Positions 25,032 to 32,391 of a stretch of DNA of 64,000 nt are shown piece after piece; the first letter of the stretch is position 1; each line of letters begins with the position of its first letter. The stretch is taken from assembly GCA_045652425.1 (NCBI GenBank), contig JAZRUG010000032.1:1-64000 (forward strand), read 5' to 3'. This stretch comes from RGIG1995 sp045652425 (GTDB lineage Bacteria; Bacillota; Clostridia; Oscillospirales; CAG-272). The position numbers were made by a program, and so were the translations under genes. The notes beneath the pieces are model-generated. The model was given only the letters and a program-made list of their open reading frames with translations. It was not told where the DNA came from and ran no database searches.

Positions 25032-25886
25032 ATGGATACAGTTAAACTAAATGCTTACGCAAAGATAAATCTTTTTCTTGAAGTTTGCGAAAAACGCCCC
25101 GATTCCTATCACAATATAGATAGCATCATGCAATCGGTAACACTTTGTGATATAGTTACAGTAAAAAAGAGCACTACAATAATTTTATCTAATACAGCAA
25201 ACCTTCCGAATGATTCATCGAACCTCGCATATAAAGCGGTAATGTTGTTTTTTCAATTTACAGATATTAATGCGGGAGCAGAAATACATATAGAGAAGCA
25301 TATTCCAATATCTGCGGGATTAGCAGGCGGCAGCACCGACGCTGCCGCCGTTCTAAAGGCTTTAAACGAACTTTATAATACCAAGATTGATATTGATACC
25401 CTCTGTGTTTTGGGCGCTAAATTAGGCGCTGACGTGCCTTTCTGCATAAGGGGCGGGACTTATTTAACAAAAGGAATAGGCGATGTATTTACCAAATGCG
25501 CTTCCCTGCCTGCTTGTTGGATAGTCATTTCAAAAAAAGGTGAAGGTATTTCTACCCCTTACGCCTACGGCGAAATAGACAAAGCAAGAGAAAACAAAAG
25601 CTACAGCCCCAAAACAAGTACTGATATGATTTTTGCACTTCAAAAAAATGACATTATAGATGTATGCAAAAACACTTTTAATATTTTTGAAAGCGTTGTC
25701 TGCCCGATAAGACCATTAGTTAATGAACAAAAATCAATTTTGAACAAACATAGCGCAATACATTCAATGATGAGCGGAAGCGGTCCATCTGTTTTTGGTA
25801 TTTTTCTAAACAAAGAAGATGCTGAATATGCATTAAAAGAACTTCTCACATACGGTTCAGAAGCATACATTTGTAAACCAATATAA
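25032..25886 (+). CDS. ispE: 4-diphosphocytidyl-2-C-methyl-D-erythritol kinase
   Basis: GHMP-family kinase of the methylerythritol phosphate pathway to isoprenoids; it phosphorylates the 2-hydroxyl of CDP-methylerythritol. At 284 residues the length is typical. The N-terminal AYAKINLFLEV and YHNIDSIMQSV, the ATP-binding ISAGLAGGSTDAAAVL (near 94-109) and the C-terminal MSGSGPSVFGIF are the three GHMP motifs. It is the last gene of the secA operon, with a perfect terminator right after the stop codon. Confidence 0.95.
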   Translation: MDTVKLNAYAKINLFLEVCEKRPDSYHNIDSIMQSVTLCDIVTVKKSTTIILSNTANLPNDSSNLAYKAVMLFFQFTDINAGAEIHIEKHIPISAGLAGGSTDAAAVLKALNELYNTKIDIDTLCVLGAKLGADVPFCIRGGTYLTKGIGDVFTKCASLPACWIVISKKGEGISTPYAYGEIDKARENKSYSPKTSTDMIFALQKNDIIDVCKNTFNIFESVVCPIRPLVNEQKSILNKHSAIHSMMSGSGPSVFGIFLNKEDAEYALKELLTYGSEAYICKPI

Positions 25887-25921
25887 ACAAGAAGCACGTT
25901 TTACGTGCTTCTTGTATTTTT
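25887..25921 (+). terminator. Terminator of the secA operon
   Basis: A perfect 13-bp stem (25887-25899 with 25903-25915) with a TTT loop, followed by ATTTTT. Confidence 0.9.
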
Positions 25922-25966
25922 GCAATAGATAATATTAAACATTGCCAATATTCTATTTTGTTATAC

Positions 25967-26007
25967 AAAAAAAACAGCCGTGTAAAGACTTTGCCTTCAC
26001 ACAGCTG
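25967..26007 (-). terminator. Terminator of the cysteine-synthase-like gene
   Basis: Read leftward, CAGCTGTGT (26007-25999) pairs with ACACGGCTG (25983-25975), one G-T pair included, followed by eight T. Confidence 0.8.
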
Positions 26008-26018
26008 AAATAAGAAGT

Positions 26019-26945
26019 TCAATCAAATAAAGGTGTAGAAAAATATCTTTCAGCAGTATCAGGAAGCACAGTTACAACTGTCTTTCCCTTTCCTAGTTTC
26101 TTTGCAAGTTTTATCGCCGCTGCAACGTTTGTACCGCTGGATATACCGCACATAAGTCCCTCGAGTCTAGCTAAATCTTTAGCAGTACGAATAGCTTCCT
26201 CGTCAGAAACAACGCAGATATCATTATATATTTTTGTATTCAATACCGCAGGGATAAGTCCGTCGCCAATTCCCATTTGCAAATGCGTACCGATAGTCCC
26301 CCCTGCGAGAATAGCAGCATTTTCAGGCTCAACAGCCCAAATTTCAACATCCGGATAAAGAGCTTTTAAGGTTTCACCAATACCGGTTATAGTTCCGCCC
26401 GTACCGATTCCGGAACAAAAACCATGGATGGGGCCCGCAACTTGTTCAAGAATTTCAAGCGCGGTATAATTCTTATGCACCATTGGGTTTGCGGGATTTT
26501 CAAACTGTTGAGGAATAAACACGTTTTTATCTTTTTTTGACATTTCTATAGCTGTATCAAGACATTCCTGAATACAAGCGCCAATGTTACCCGCATCATG
26601 AATTAATATAACTTCTGCGCCGTAGTGTTCAACGAGTTTTTTTCTCTCTTCGCTTACAGAATCAGGCATAATTATAATAGTTCTGTACTTTTTAACAGCC
26701 CCAACAAGCGCGAGTCCAATTCCTTGGTTTCCGCTTGTAGGTTCAACAATAATCGAATTTTCGTTAAGTATCCCCTGCTTTTCAGCTTCAATAATCATAT
26801 TATAAGCCGTTCTTGTTTTTATTGAACCGCCGACATTAAGCCCTTCGTATTTAACAAAGATTTGAGCACAATCTTCATCAACCATATTATTAAGACGAAT
26901 CATTGGAGTTTCGCCCATTGCTTCAAGTACGTTATTGTAAATCAT
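26019..26945 (-). CDS. PLP-dependent cysteine-synthase family enzyme
   Basis: Fold-type II pyridoxal-phosphate enzyme, 308 residues, closest in layout to O-acetylserine sulfhydrylase (CysK). The PLP lysine lies in NVGGSIKTRTAYNMI near residue 36; most CysK proteins read NPGGSVKDR here, so this is a variant subgroup. The PLP-anchoring Asn is in EPTSGNQGIGLA, the phosphate loop is GIGTGGTITGIG, and the end carries CGISSGTNVAAA. ATG at 26945 follows AAAAGAGGA; the in-frame ATG 60 bases upstream lies at the promoter. There is no cysE beside it, so cysteine synthesis is likely but another beta-replacement reaction is possible. Confidence 0.83.
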   Translation of the reverse strand: MIYNNVLEAMGETPMIRLNNMVDEDCAQIFVKYEGLNVGGSIKTRTAYNMIIEAEKQGILNENSIIVEPTSGNQGIGLALVGAVKKYRTIIIMPDSVSEERKKLVEHYGAEVILIHDAGNIGACIQECLDTAIEMSKKDKNVFIPQQFENPANPMVHKNYTALEILEQVAGPIHGFCSGIGTGGTITGIGETLKALYPDVEIWAVEPENAAILAGGTIGTHLQMGIGDGLIPAVLNTKIYNDICVVSDEEAIRTAKDLARLEGLMCGISSGTNVAAAIKLAKKLGKGKTVVTVLPDTAERYFSTPLFD

Positions 26946-26984
26946 ATATGTCCTCTTTTCAATCAATACTTTATATATAATACA

Positions 26985-27013
26985 ATAATATGCAAAAAAA
27001 TACAATAGGTCAA
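26985..27013 (-). promoter_or_regulatory. Sigma-A promoter of the cysteine-synthase-like gene
   Basis: Read leftward: TTGACC (27013-27008), a 17-base spacer and TATTAT (26990-26985). Confidence 0.6.
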
Positions 27014-27026
27014 AACAAAAAACATC

Positions 27027-27062
27027 AAAAAAATCGAACCACTTTTTTTAGTGATTCGATTT
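27027..27062 (-). terminator. Terminator of the DD-carboxypeptidase gene
   Basis: AAATCGAACCACT (27031-27043) pairs with AGTGATTCGATTT (27050-27062) with one G-T pair; read leftward it is followed by a run of seven T. Confidence 0.8.
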
Positions 27063-27068
27063 AATTTT

Positions 27069-28109
27069 TTATGCAAAATTTTTATATATATAATTTGCAT
27101 CAACAACATGGTTGGTGCCACGACTGGCGTTTGGGGTACTTGCACCGACAGTTACAAGTATATACTCCCTCTCATTTTTTTTCGCAAAAGTCGCAAGACA
27201 TAATGCAGCTTCACCGGTATAACCTGTTTTTCCGCCTAAAACATAATTATTTGTAATTCCCGCACGTTTAAATGCAGTAAAAGTTGTGTTTGAAAAAGTC
27301 AAACCATCTAAATGTTTATTAGTAGCAAATGTAGTATATTTTTCTGTAGTAAAAATAGTCTTAAAAGTATCGTTTTTTAAAGCATATTTTAAAATAGTTG
27401 ACAAATCACGGACCGTAGTATAGTGATTATTGTCGTGGAGTCCGGTGCTGTTCGTAAAATTAGTATTATTAGCACCCAACTCACGTGCTTTCTCTGTCAT
27501 TTTTTTAGCAAAGGCCTGTTCGTTGCCCGAAATTGCATTCGCAAGAGTGAGGCAGGCATCAGCTCCGGATGGCAATAAAACGCCGTATAACAAATCAATA
27601 ACTTTTACTTTTTCTCCCGGTGAAAACCCCGCTACAGAGGCGTTCTGTTCAATAAGATACGAAAAAATAAGATTGGATATTTCAAGAGAAACTTCTGTAT
27701 CCGGAAAATGCTCTAAAGCAATAATTGCCGTCATAATCTTGGTGATTGAGGCAGGATATATTTTTTCATCGGGAGATTTTTCTGCCAAAATTTCCCCGGA
27801 AGATAAATCAATCAGAATTGCATTTGTACTACTTATTTCATCATCTATCTGTTTAACCAAAAAAGCATAATCTGCTTTGCTCGAAGTAGGAACACCATTA
27901 TCTTTTTTTAGAGTTGCGGAAGTGGGCAGTTGCATATCTACAAGGTTACTGTTTCCGGGAATAAAGATAAGCGAAAATACCGTTGAAGCAACAATTACAA
28001 ACACAATAGTTTGAAGGATTATAAGCCTATTTCGAATTAACCGTTTATTTTTTTTCTTCATCAATTCTCTATTTTGAATATCTTGACGAACGTATTTTCT
28101 ATTGTTCAC
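27069..28109 (-). CDS. D-alanyl-D-alanine carboxypeptidase (PBP5/DacF family)
   Basis: Penicillin-binding serine carboxypeptidase that trims the last D-alanine from peptidoglycan stems. The 346-residue protein starts with a basic cytoplasmic tail and a single anchor (about 28-50). The catalytic motif SxxK is SITK with Ser121 and Lys124; the KTG motif is GGKTGYTGEA. The second motif, usually SxN, reads PSGADA, so the Asn is replaced. There is no C-terminal beta-sandwich or amphipathic anchor, so the enzyme ends right after the transpeptidase fold. The GTG at 28109 is chosen: AAGAGGA precedes it by eight bases and a perfect promoter lies just upstream. A longer in-frame ATG at 28175 would lie within the -35 box. 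Confidence 0.85.
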   Translation of the reverse strand: MNNRKYVRQDIQNRELMKKKNKRLIRNRLIILQTIVFVIVASTVFSLIFIPGNSNLVDMQLPTSATLKKDNGVPTSSKADYAFLVKQIDDEISSTNAILIDLSSGEILAEKSPDEKIYPASITKIMTAIIALEHFPDTEVSLEISNLIFSYLIEQNASVAGFSPGEKVKVIDLLYGVLLPSGADACLTLANAISGNEQAFAKKMTEKARELGANNTNFTNSTGLHDNNHYTTVRDLSTILKYALKNDTFKTIFTTEKYTTFATNKHLDGLTFSNTTFTAFKRAGITNNYVLGGKTGYTGEAALCLATFAKKNEREYILVTVGASTPNASRGTNHVVDANYIYKNFA

Positions 28110-28146
28110 AAAAGTAATCCTCTTTTTTACTACAATCTCTTTATGT

Positions 28147-28175
28147 ATTATACCATTTTTTAATACCACTGTCAA
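28147..28175 (-). promoter_or_regulatory. Perfect sigma-A promoter of the DD-carboxypeptidase gene
   Basis: Read leftward: TTGACA (28175-28170), a 17-base spacer and TATAAT (28152-28147), full consensus in both boxes. It fixes the start codon downstream. Confidence 0.85.
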
Positions 28176-28258
28176 TACGAGGCTATTAATCTTAATAATC
28201 TATTGAAAACATTTTTAAATTAGTATATAATATAAAAAAATGATTGGAGAGAAACAAA

Positions 28259-28729
28259 ATGTCTATTGAAAAAGTAAGAGAATATTTTAAAAATAAAGGT
28301 ATAGAAGAAAAAGTCAGAGAGTTTAATATTTCTAGCGCAACTGTAGAGTTAGCAGCCAAAGCGCTTGGGTGCGAAGAATGTAGAATAGCCAAAAGCATGT
28401 CCTTTAAAATTGACGAAAAAGCTATAATAATCGTAACAGCCGGTGATGTAAAAATCGATAACGCAAAATATAAATCAAAATTTCATACTAAAGCTAAAAT
28501 GCTACAATTCGAAGAGGTAGAACCATTGATAGGCCACAAGGTTGGGGGAGTATGTCCATTTGCAATAAACGAAGGTGTAACAGTTTACCTGGACGAATCC
28601 CTCAAAAGATTTAAAACGGTGTTCCCTGCTTGCGGCAGTTCAAACAGCGCAATAGAACTAAGCATACCAGAACTTGAAGAATATTCTAACTTTATAGAAT
28701 GGATAGACGTTTGCAAAAGCATAATTTAA
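28259..28729 (+). CDS. YbaK/EbsC-family aminoacyl-tRNA deacylase
   Basis: A 156-residue editing-type protein. YbaK-like proteins remove wrong amino acids from tRNA, best known for Cys-tRNA-Pro. Motifs are CEECRIAKSMSFKI-like near 44-58, IVTAGDVKIDNAK, and the conserved GGVCPFAINEGV with the catalytic glycine loop. The C-terminus has PACGSSNSAIELS. ATG at 28259 follows TTGGAGAG; the frame could start at a TTG five codons upstream but that lies over the ribosome-binding site. Substrate specificity is not determined. Confidence 0.87.
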   Translation: MSIEKVREYFKNKGIEEKVREFNISSATVELAAKALGCEECRIAKSMSFKIDEKAIIIVTAGDVKIDNAKYKSKFHTKAKMLQFEEVEPLIGHKVGGVCPFAINEGVTVYLDESLKRFKTVFPACGSSNSAIELSIPELEEYSNFIEWIDVCKSII

Positions 28730-28742
28730 ATACTAATATAAT

Positions 28743-28788
28743 AATCCCCTTGAATTGATTATTTTAATCAAACCAAGGGGATTTTTTT
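28743..28788. terminator. Bidirectional terminator between convergent genes
   Basis: AATCCCCTTG (28743-28752) pairs with CAAGGGGATT (28774-28783), with an inner TTGATTA/TAATCAA stem and T runs on the right. It separates the deacylase gene from the leftward aldolase gene. Confidence 0.8.
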
Positions 28789-29815
28789 ATCCAAGAATTT
28801 CTGCAAGAGCATCTAAATCAGACTGTGTAGTTGACCAGGTAGTAGCAAATCTTACGACCGTGTGGTTGTCATCATATTTTTCCCAGAAACTAAAAACAAC
28901 TTTCTTTTGGAGTTCTTCCATTACTTTATTTTCAAGTATAATGAACTGCTGATTAGTAGGAGAGTCTAAAAACAATTTATACCCTCTGTCTACAAACATC
29001 TTTTTCAGTTTTTCAGCCATAACAACAGCGTTTTTGCTTATGTCAAAATACAATCCATTTTCAAAGAGAACATCAAATTGAATAGCCATAAGTCTTCCCT
29101 TTGCAAGAAGCGCACCATGTTGTTTTAAAAGCGTTTTAAAATATGTGGGCATATTTTTTCGTGTAAAGACAACCGCCTCCCCACAAAGTGCGCCTATTTT
29201 TGTTCCACCGATATAAAAGACATCACAAATACGTGCAATATCTTCCAAAGTCATATCAGAAACAGAGCTCATAAGACCGTAACCCAATCTCGCACCATCG
29301 AGATATAGAGGCAAAGAATATTTTTTGCATACGGCTGAAATATCTTCAAGTTCTTTTTTTGAATACAAAGTACCATATTCCGTAGGATGAGAGACGTAAA
29401 CCATACCGGGAAAAACCGATTGTTCGTGATTACCGTCCGCATAAAAGTCTTCAAGATATGTATTTAACTGATTTGCATCAATTTTACCCGCTTTTTGTTC
29501 AAGCGTTATAACCTTATGCGAAGTCAATTCGATTGCACCACCCTCGTGTGTGCTTACGTGACCTGTCGTTGCAGAAACAACCCCCTCGTGAGGTCTCAAG
29601 ATTGACGAAATAACAACAGCGTTTGTCAAAGTACCGCCGACGATAAAAGCTATTTCGGCGTCAGGACAATTACAAGCTTTTTTTATTTTTTCTTTAGCAC
29701 TGAAAGCATATTCATCATTTCCGTATCCCGCCTGCGGAATCATATTAGTTTCCACAAGTTTTTGCATTATAAAAGGATGAGCACCGGTGCTATAATCATT
29801 TTCAAAAGTAAGCAT
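28787..29815 (-). CDS. Low-specificity L-threonine aldolase family enzyme
   Basis: PLP enzyme of the beta-eliminating lyase group that splits threonine or allo-threonine to glycine and acetaldehyde. It has 342 residues. The N-terminal FENDYSTGAHPFIMQKL and GYGNDEY stretches, the PLP-stacking His in ATTGHVSTHEGGA, the Asp in LYLDGARLGYGL and the PLP lysine in FYIGGTKIGALCGE are in family order. The GAHP and TKIGAL variants place it in the subgroup common in Clostridia and Bacteroides. ATG follows TTGGAG. It is a single-gene unit with its own promoter. Confidence 0.88.
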   Translation of the reverse strand: MLTFENDYSTGAHPFIMQKLVETNMIPQAGYGNDEYAFSAKEKIKKACNCPDAEIAFIVGGTLTNAVVISSILRPHEGVVSATTGHVSTHEGGAIELTSHKVITLEQKAGKIDANQLNTYLEDFYADGNHEQSVFPGMVYVSHPTEYGTLYSKKELEDISAVCKKYSLPLYLDGARLGYGLMSSVSDMTLEDIARICDVFYIGGTKIGALCGEAVVFTRKNMPTYFKTLLKQHGALLAKGRLMAIQFDVLFENGLYFDISKNAVVMAEKLKKMFVDRGYKLFLDSPTNQQFIILENKVMEELQKKVVFSFWEKYDDNHTVVRFATTWSTTQSDLDALAEILG

Positions 29816-29851
29816 AATATATTACTCCAATAATAAACTTATATATAAGAC

Positions 29852-29880
29852 AGTATAGCAAATAAATATAATATTGTCAA
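29852..29880 (-). promoter_or_regulatory. Sigma-A promoter of the threonine aldolase gene
   Basis: Read leftward: TTGACA (29880-29875), a 17-base spacer and TATACT (29857-29852). Confidence 0.7.
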
Positions 29881-29988
29881 AGGATTTTAAATATTTTTCT
29901 TTTTCTTTTTTTAAATAAGAATTAATCAGATTATCAAATGAAGCCACAAAAAATTTAAACTTTCAACCACAATGTAAGCCAATAAATA

Positions 29989-30017
29989 TTGACAACAAGA
30001 AAGTAATGTGTTATAAT
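29989..30017 (+). promoter_or_regulatory. Perfect sigma-A promoter of tRNA-Gln
   Basis: TTGACA (29989-29994), a 17-base spacer and TATAAT (30012-30017). Only about 12 bases separate the -10 box from the tRNA. Confidence 0.85.
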
Positions 30018-30029
30018 ATTGAGGTACGT

Positions 30030-30105
30030 TGGGATGTAGCCAAGCGGTAAGGCCCCAGACTTTGACTCTGGCATTGCGCTGGTTCGAATCCAGCCCTCCC
30101 AGCCA
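30030..30105 (+). tRNA. tRNA-Gln (anticodon TTG)
   Basis: A cloverleaf can be drawn: acceptor strand TGGGATG (30030-30036), D stem GCC/GGC, anticodon stem CCAGA/TCTGG with loop CTTTGAC and anticodon TTG (30062-30064), T stem GCTGG/CCAGC with loop TTCGAAT, acceptor CCTCCCA (30095-30101), discriminator G and encoded CCA. The sixth acceptor pair is a T-C mismatch (30035 with 30096); the rest pair. The TTG anticodon and discriminator G identify glutamine. Confidence 0.92.
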
Positions 30106-30106
30106 A

Positions 30107-30140
30107 CAAAGAACCGCATTCGCACGAATGCGGTTCTTTG
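30107..30140 (+). terminator. Hairpin after tRNA-Gln
   Basis: A perfect 16-bp stem (30107-30122 with 30125-30140) with a two-base loop. The T run is inside the stem and the tail is only ATTATT, so some read-through into the MATE gene 49 bases downstream is possible. Confidence 0.75.
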
Positions 30141-30188
30141 ATTATTCTAAACATAAACTTTTCAAAATATCGGAGAAATCAACAAAAA

Positions 30189-31559
30189 ATGAATACCCGA
30201 ACTTTATCAAAAGACTTTACAAGAGGAAATATCACAAAGCAACTTTTACTCTTTGCTCTGCCATTTATGGCATCTAACGCCCTACAAGTACTATACAGTA
30301 CTATTGATATGATTATTGTTGGAAAATACGTTGGAACCCCAGGATTATCTGCAGTATCACAAAGCAGTATGATAGTCAATTTTGCAACAATGGTTTGCCT
30401 TGGGTTTTCAAATTCAGGTCAAGTTCTTATAGCACAGGCATTAGGCGCAAAAAAATACAAAGAAATGAACGAGATTACGGGAACGCTAACAATATATGTT
30501 CTTTTACTTTCAGTTGCTTTTTCGGGAATTATAATTGCGTTATCCAAATGGATTTTGAACGTTATGAATATACCTGTAGAATCGTATGCTATGTCAATGG
30601 ATTACTTGATTATATGTGCTGCGGGATTATTTTTTACTGCGGGCTACAATTTAGTTTCAGCGGTACTTCGCGGTATGGGGGATGCCAAAAGACCTTTTCT
30701 GTTTATAGGTATAGCCTCTGTTGTTAATTTAGTTCTTGATATACTTTTTACAGGTATATGGGGGTGGGGAGTTGCAGGTGCAGCTTATGCAACAATAATA
30801 GGCCAGGCGGTATCATTTATTTTTTCAATTTATTATTTGGTAAAACATAAGGATTCTTTTGGATTTGAATTTAAGAAAGAAATATTTGTGCTAAATAAAA
30901 AATATTCAAAAATGATTACCGGACTTGGTACACCGATGGCTATTCAATCGGGCTTCATTAACGTTTCAATGCTATTTGTAAACGCTATGATAAATAATGT
31001 GGGTGTTATTGCTTCCGCAACATTTGGCGTGGGATGTCGTATTGATGATATAATAAATAAGATATCACAAGGAATACAATACGCCGCAATGCCTATGATT
31101 AGTATGAATATCGGCGCCCAAAACAGAGATAGAGCAAAGCAAGTAGTGTATAAAGCGTGGATTATTTCTGGTATATTTACAGTATTCTGTATGCTGCTAT
31201 ACATATTTTTTGGAAAACAATTATTTATATTATTCTCAGACGATCCGCTTGTACATGATATGTCTTCAACTTTCATTAAAGCGATTCTTTGGATGTTTCC
31301 TGCATTCTCTATAATGCGTGGAAGCGGTGCATTTATTCAAGGGATAGGCAACTCAAAACTCTGTATGGTTCTTGCAATGCTTGACGGTGTTGCGCTGCGC
31401 ATAGGACTTAGTTGGCTCTTTGGCATAGCCCTCGGTTTTGGTTTTTACGGATTTGTATTAGGTTATGGATTAGCGCCTTACGGATACGCAATTCCAAGTT
31501 TACTATATTTTCTATCCGGTGTCTGGGAAAAAAGAAGAACACTCGCTGATGAAATGTAA
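30189..31559 (+). CDS. MATE family efflux transporter
   Basis: A 456-residue cation-coupled exporter with about 12 membrane segments, second MATE gene of the window. Family marks are the start FTRGNITKQLLLFALPFMASNALQ region, AVLRGMGDAKRPF in the first half and FIQGIGNSKLCM in the second. The ATG at 30189 is chosen with CGGAGAAA 12-18 bases upstream; an in-frame ATG at 30138 lies inside the tRNA terminator. No separate promoter with good boxes was found between the tRNA and this gene, so it may depend on read-through from the tRNA promoter. Confidence 0.9.
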   Translation: MNTRTLSKDFTRGNITKQLLLFALPFMASNALQVLYSTIDMIIVGKYVGTPGLSAVSQSSMIVNFATMVCLGFSNSGQVLIAQALGAKKYKEMNEITGTLTIYVLLLSVAFSGIIIALSKWILNVMNIPVESYAMSMDYLIICAAGLFFTAGYNLVSAVLRGMGDAKRPFLFIGIASVVNLVLDILFTGIWGWGVAGAAYATIIGQAVSFIFSIYYLVKHKDSFGFEFKKEIFVLNKKYSKMITGLGTPMAIQSGFINVSMLFVNAMINNVGVIASATFGVGCRIDDIINKISQGIQYAAMPMISMNIGAQNRDRAKQVVYKAWIISGIFTVFCMLLYIFFGKQLFILFSDDPLVHDMSSTFIKAILWMFPAFSIMRGSGAFIQGIGNSKLCMVLAMLDGVALRIGLSWLFGIALGFGFYGFVLGYGLAPYGYAIPSLLYFLSGVWEKRRTLADEM

Positions 31560-31566
31560 CGCAATT

Positions 31567-31605
31567 AAAAAGCTACAGATTAGCTTAAATCTGTAGCTTT
31601 TTTAT
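31567..31605. terminator. Bidirectional terminator
   Basis: A 15-bp perfect stem (31567-31581 with 31588-31602), with T runs on both strands. It ends the MATE gene and the long leftward operon that finishes with tatD. Confidence 0.88.
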
Positions 31606-32378
31606 ATACCGAACAATTTACAAGCATTGTCTCTTGTTATATTAATAATCTGCTCTGTAGTCATTCTTTTTATTTCAGCAATTTTTTCTGCAGTATACCA
31701 AAGATTTGCTGAGTTATTAAGTTTTCCCCTATTTGGAACTGGCGAAAGATACGGTGTATCCGTTTCTATGAGCATTCTTTCGAGCGGTAACATTTCGACA
31801 ACTTCAACTATTTTTTGGGCATTCTTAAACGTTACAACACCTGAAACTGATATATACCAGCCCAACTTTAACAACTCCTCGGCAGTTTCTCTGCTTCCGC
31901 TAAAGCTATGAAGCATACCCTTTGCATTTTTATGATTTTTCAAAATACATACTACATCCCCGTGTGCATCTCTGTCATGAATACAAACCGGTATATTTTT
32001 TTGTTCTGACAAATCCAACTGTAATTCAAACCACTTTTTCTGAATATCCCTCGGAACGTCATCATAGTAATAATCAAGTCCAATTTCAGCAAGAGATACA
32101 ACTTTGGGATGTTCAAGCATTTTTTCGAGTTCAAACAAGGCAGCGTTATCGTCATTTATACTGCAACAATCGTGGGGATAAAAACCAATACCGGCATAGA
32201 AACCGCTGTATTTTTCCGCAAGAGCAATACTTTCACGTGAAGTTGTAATATTTGTACCGGCGTTAAGTATATACTTAACGCCGTTTTTAAATACATATTC
32301 AATTATTCTTTCTCGCTCTTGCTCTGAATATTTATCGTCATTATAATGCGCATGAGCATCAAAAATAATCTGTTCCAT
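31602..32378 (-). CDS. TatD family metal-dependent hydrolase
   Basis: A 258-residue TIM-barrel DNase/hydrolase of the TatD group, cytoplasmic. Metal-binding motifs are DAHAHYND at the N-terminus, EIGLDYYY in the first third, PVCIHDRDAH, GMLHSFSG and the final LIETDTPYLSP. In Firmicutes tatD usually follows metG, as here (13-base gap). ATG at 32378 follows AAAAAGG; an in-frame ATG-type start 17 codons earlier overlaps metG and has no ribosome-binding site. Last gene of the leftward operon. Confidence 0.9.
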   Translation of the reverse strand: MEQIIFDAHAHYNDDKYSEQERERIIEYVFKNGVKYILNAGTNITTSRESIALAEKYSGFYAGIGFYPHDCCSINDDNAALFELEKMLEHPKVVSLAEIGLDYYYDDVPRDIQKKWFELQLDLSEQKNIPVCIHDRDAHGDVVCILKNHKNAKGMLHSFSGSRETAEELLKLGWYISVSGVVTFKNAQKIVEVVEMLPLERMLIETDTPYLSPVPNRGKLNNSANLWYTAEKIAEIKRMTTEQIINITRDNACKLFGI

Positions 32379-32391
32379 TATATAAACCTTT

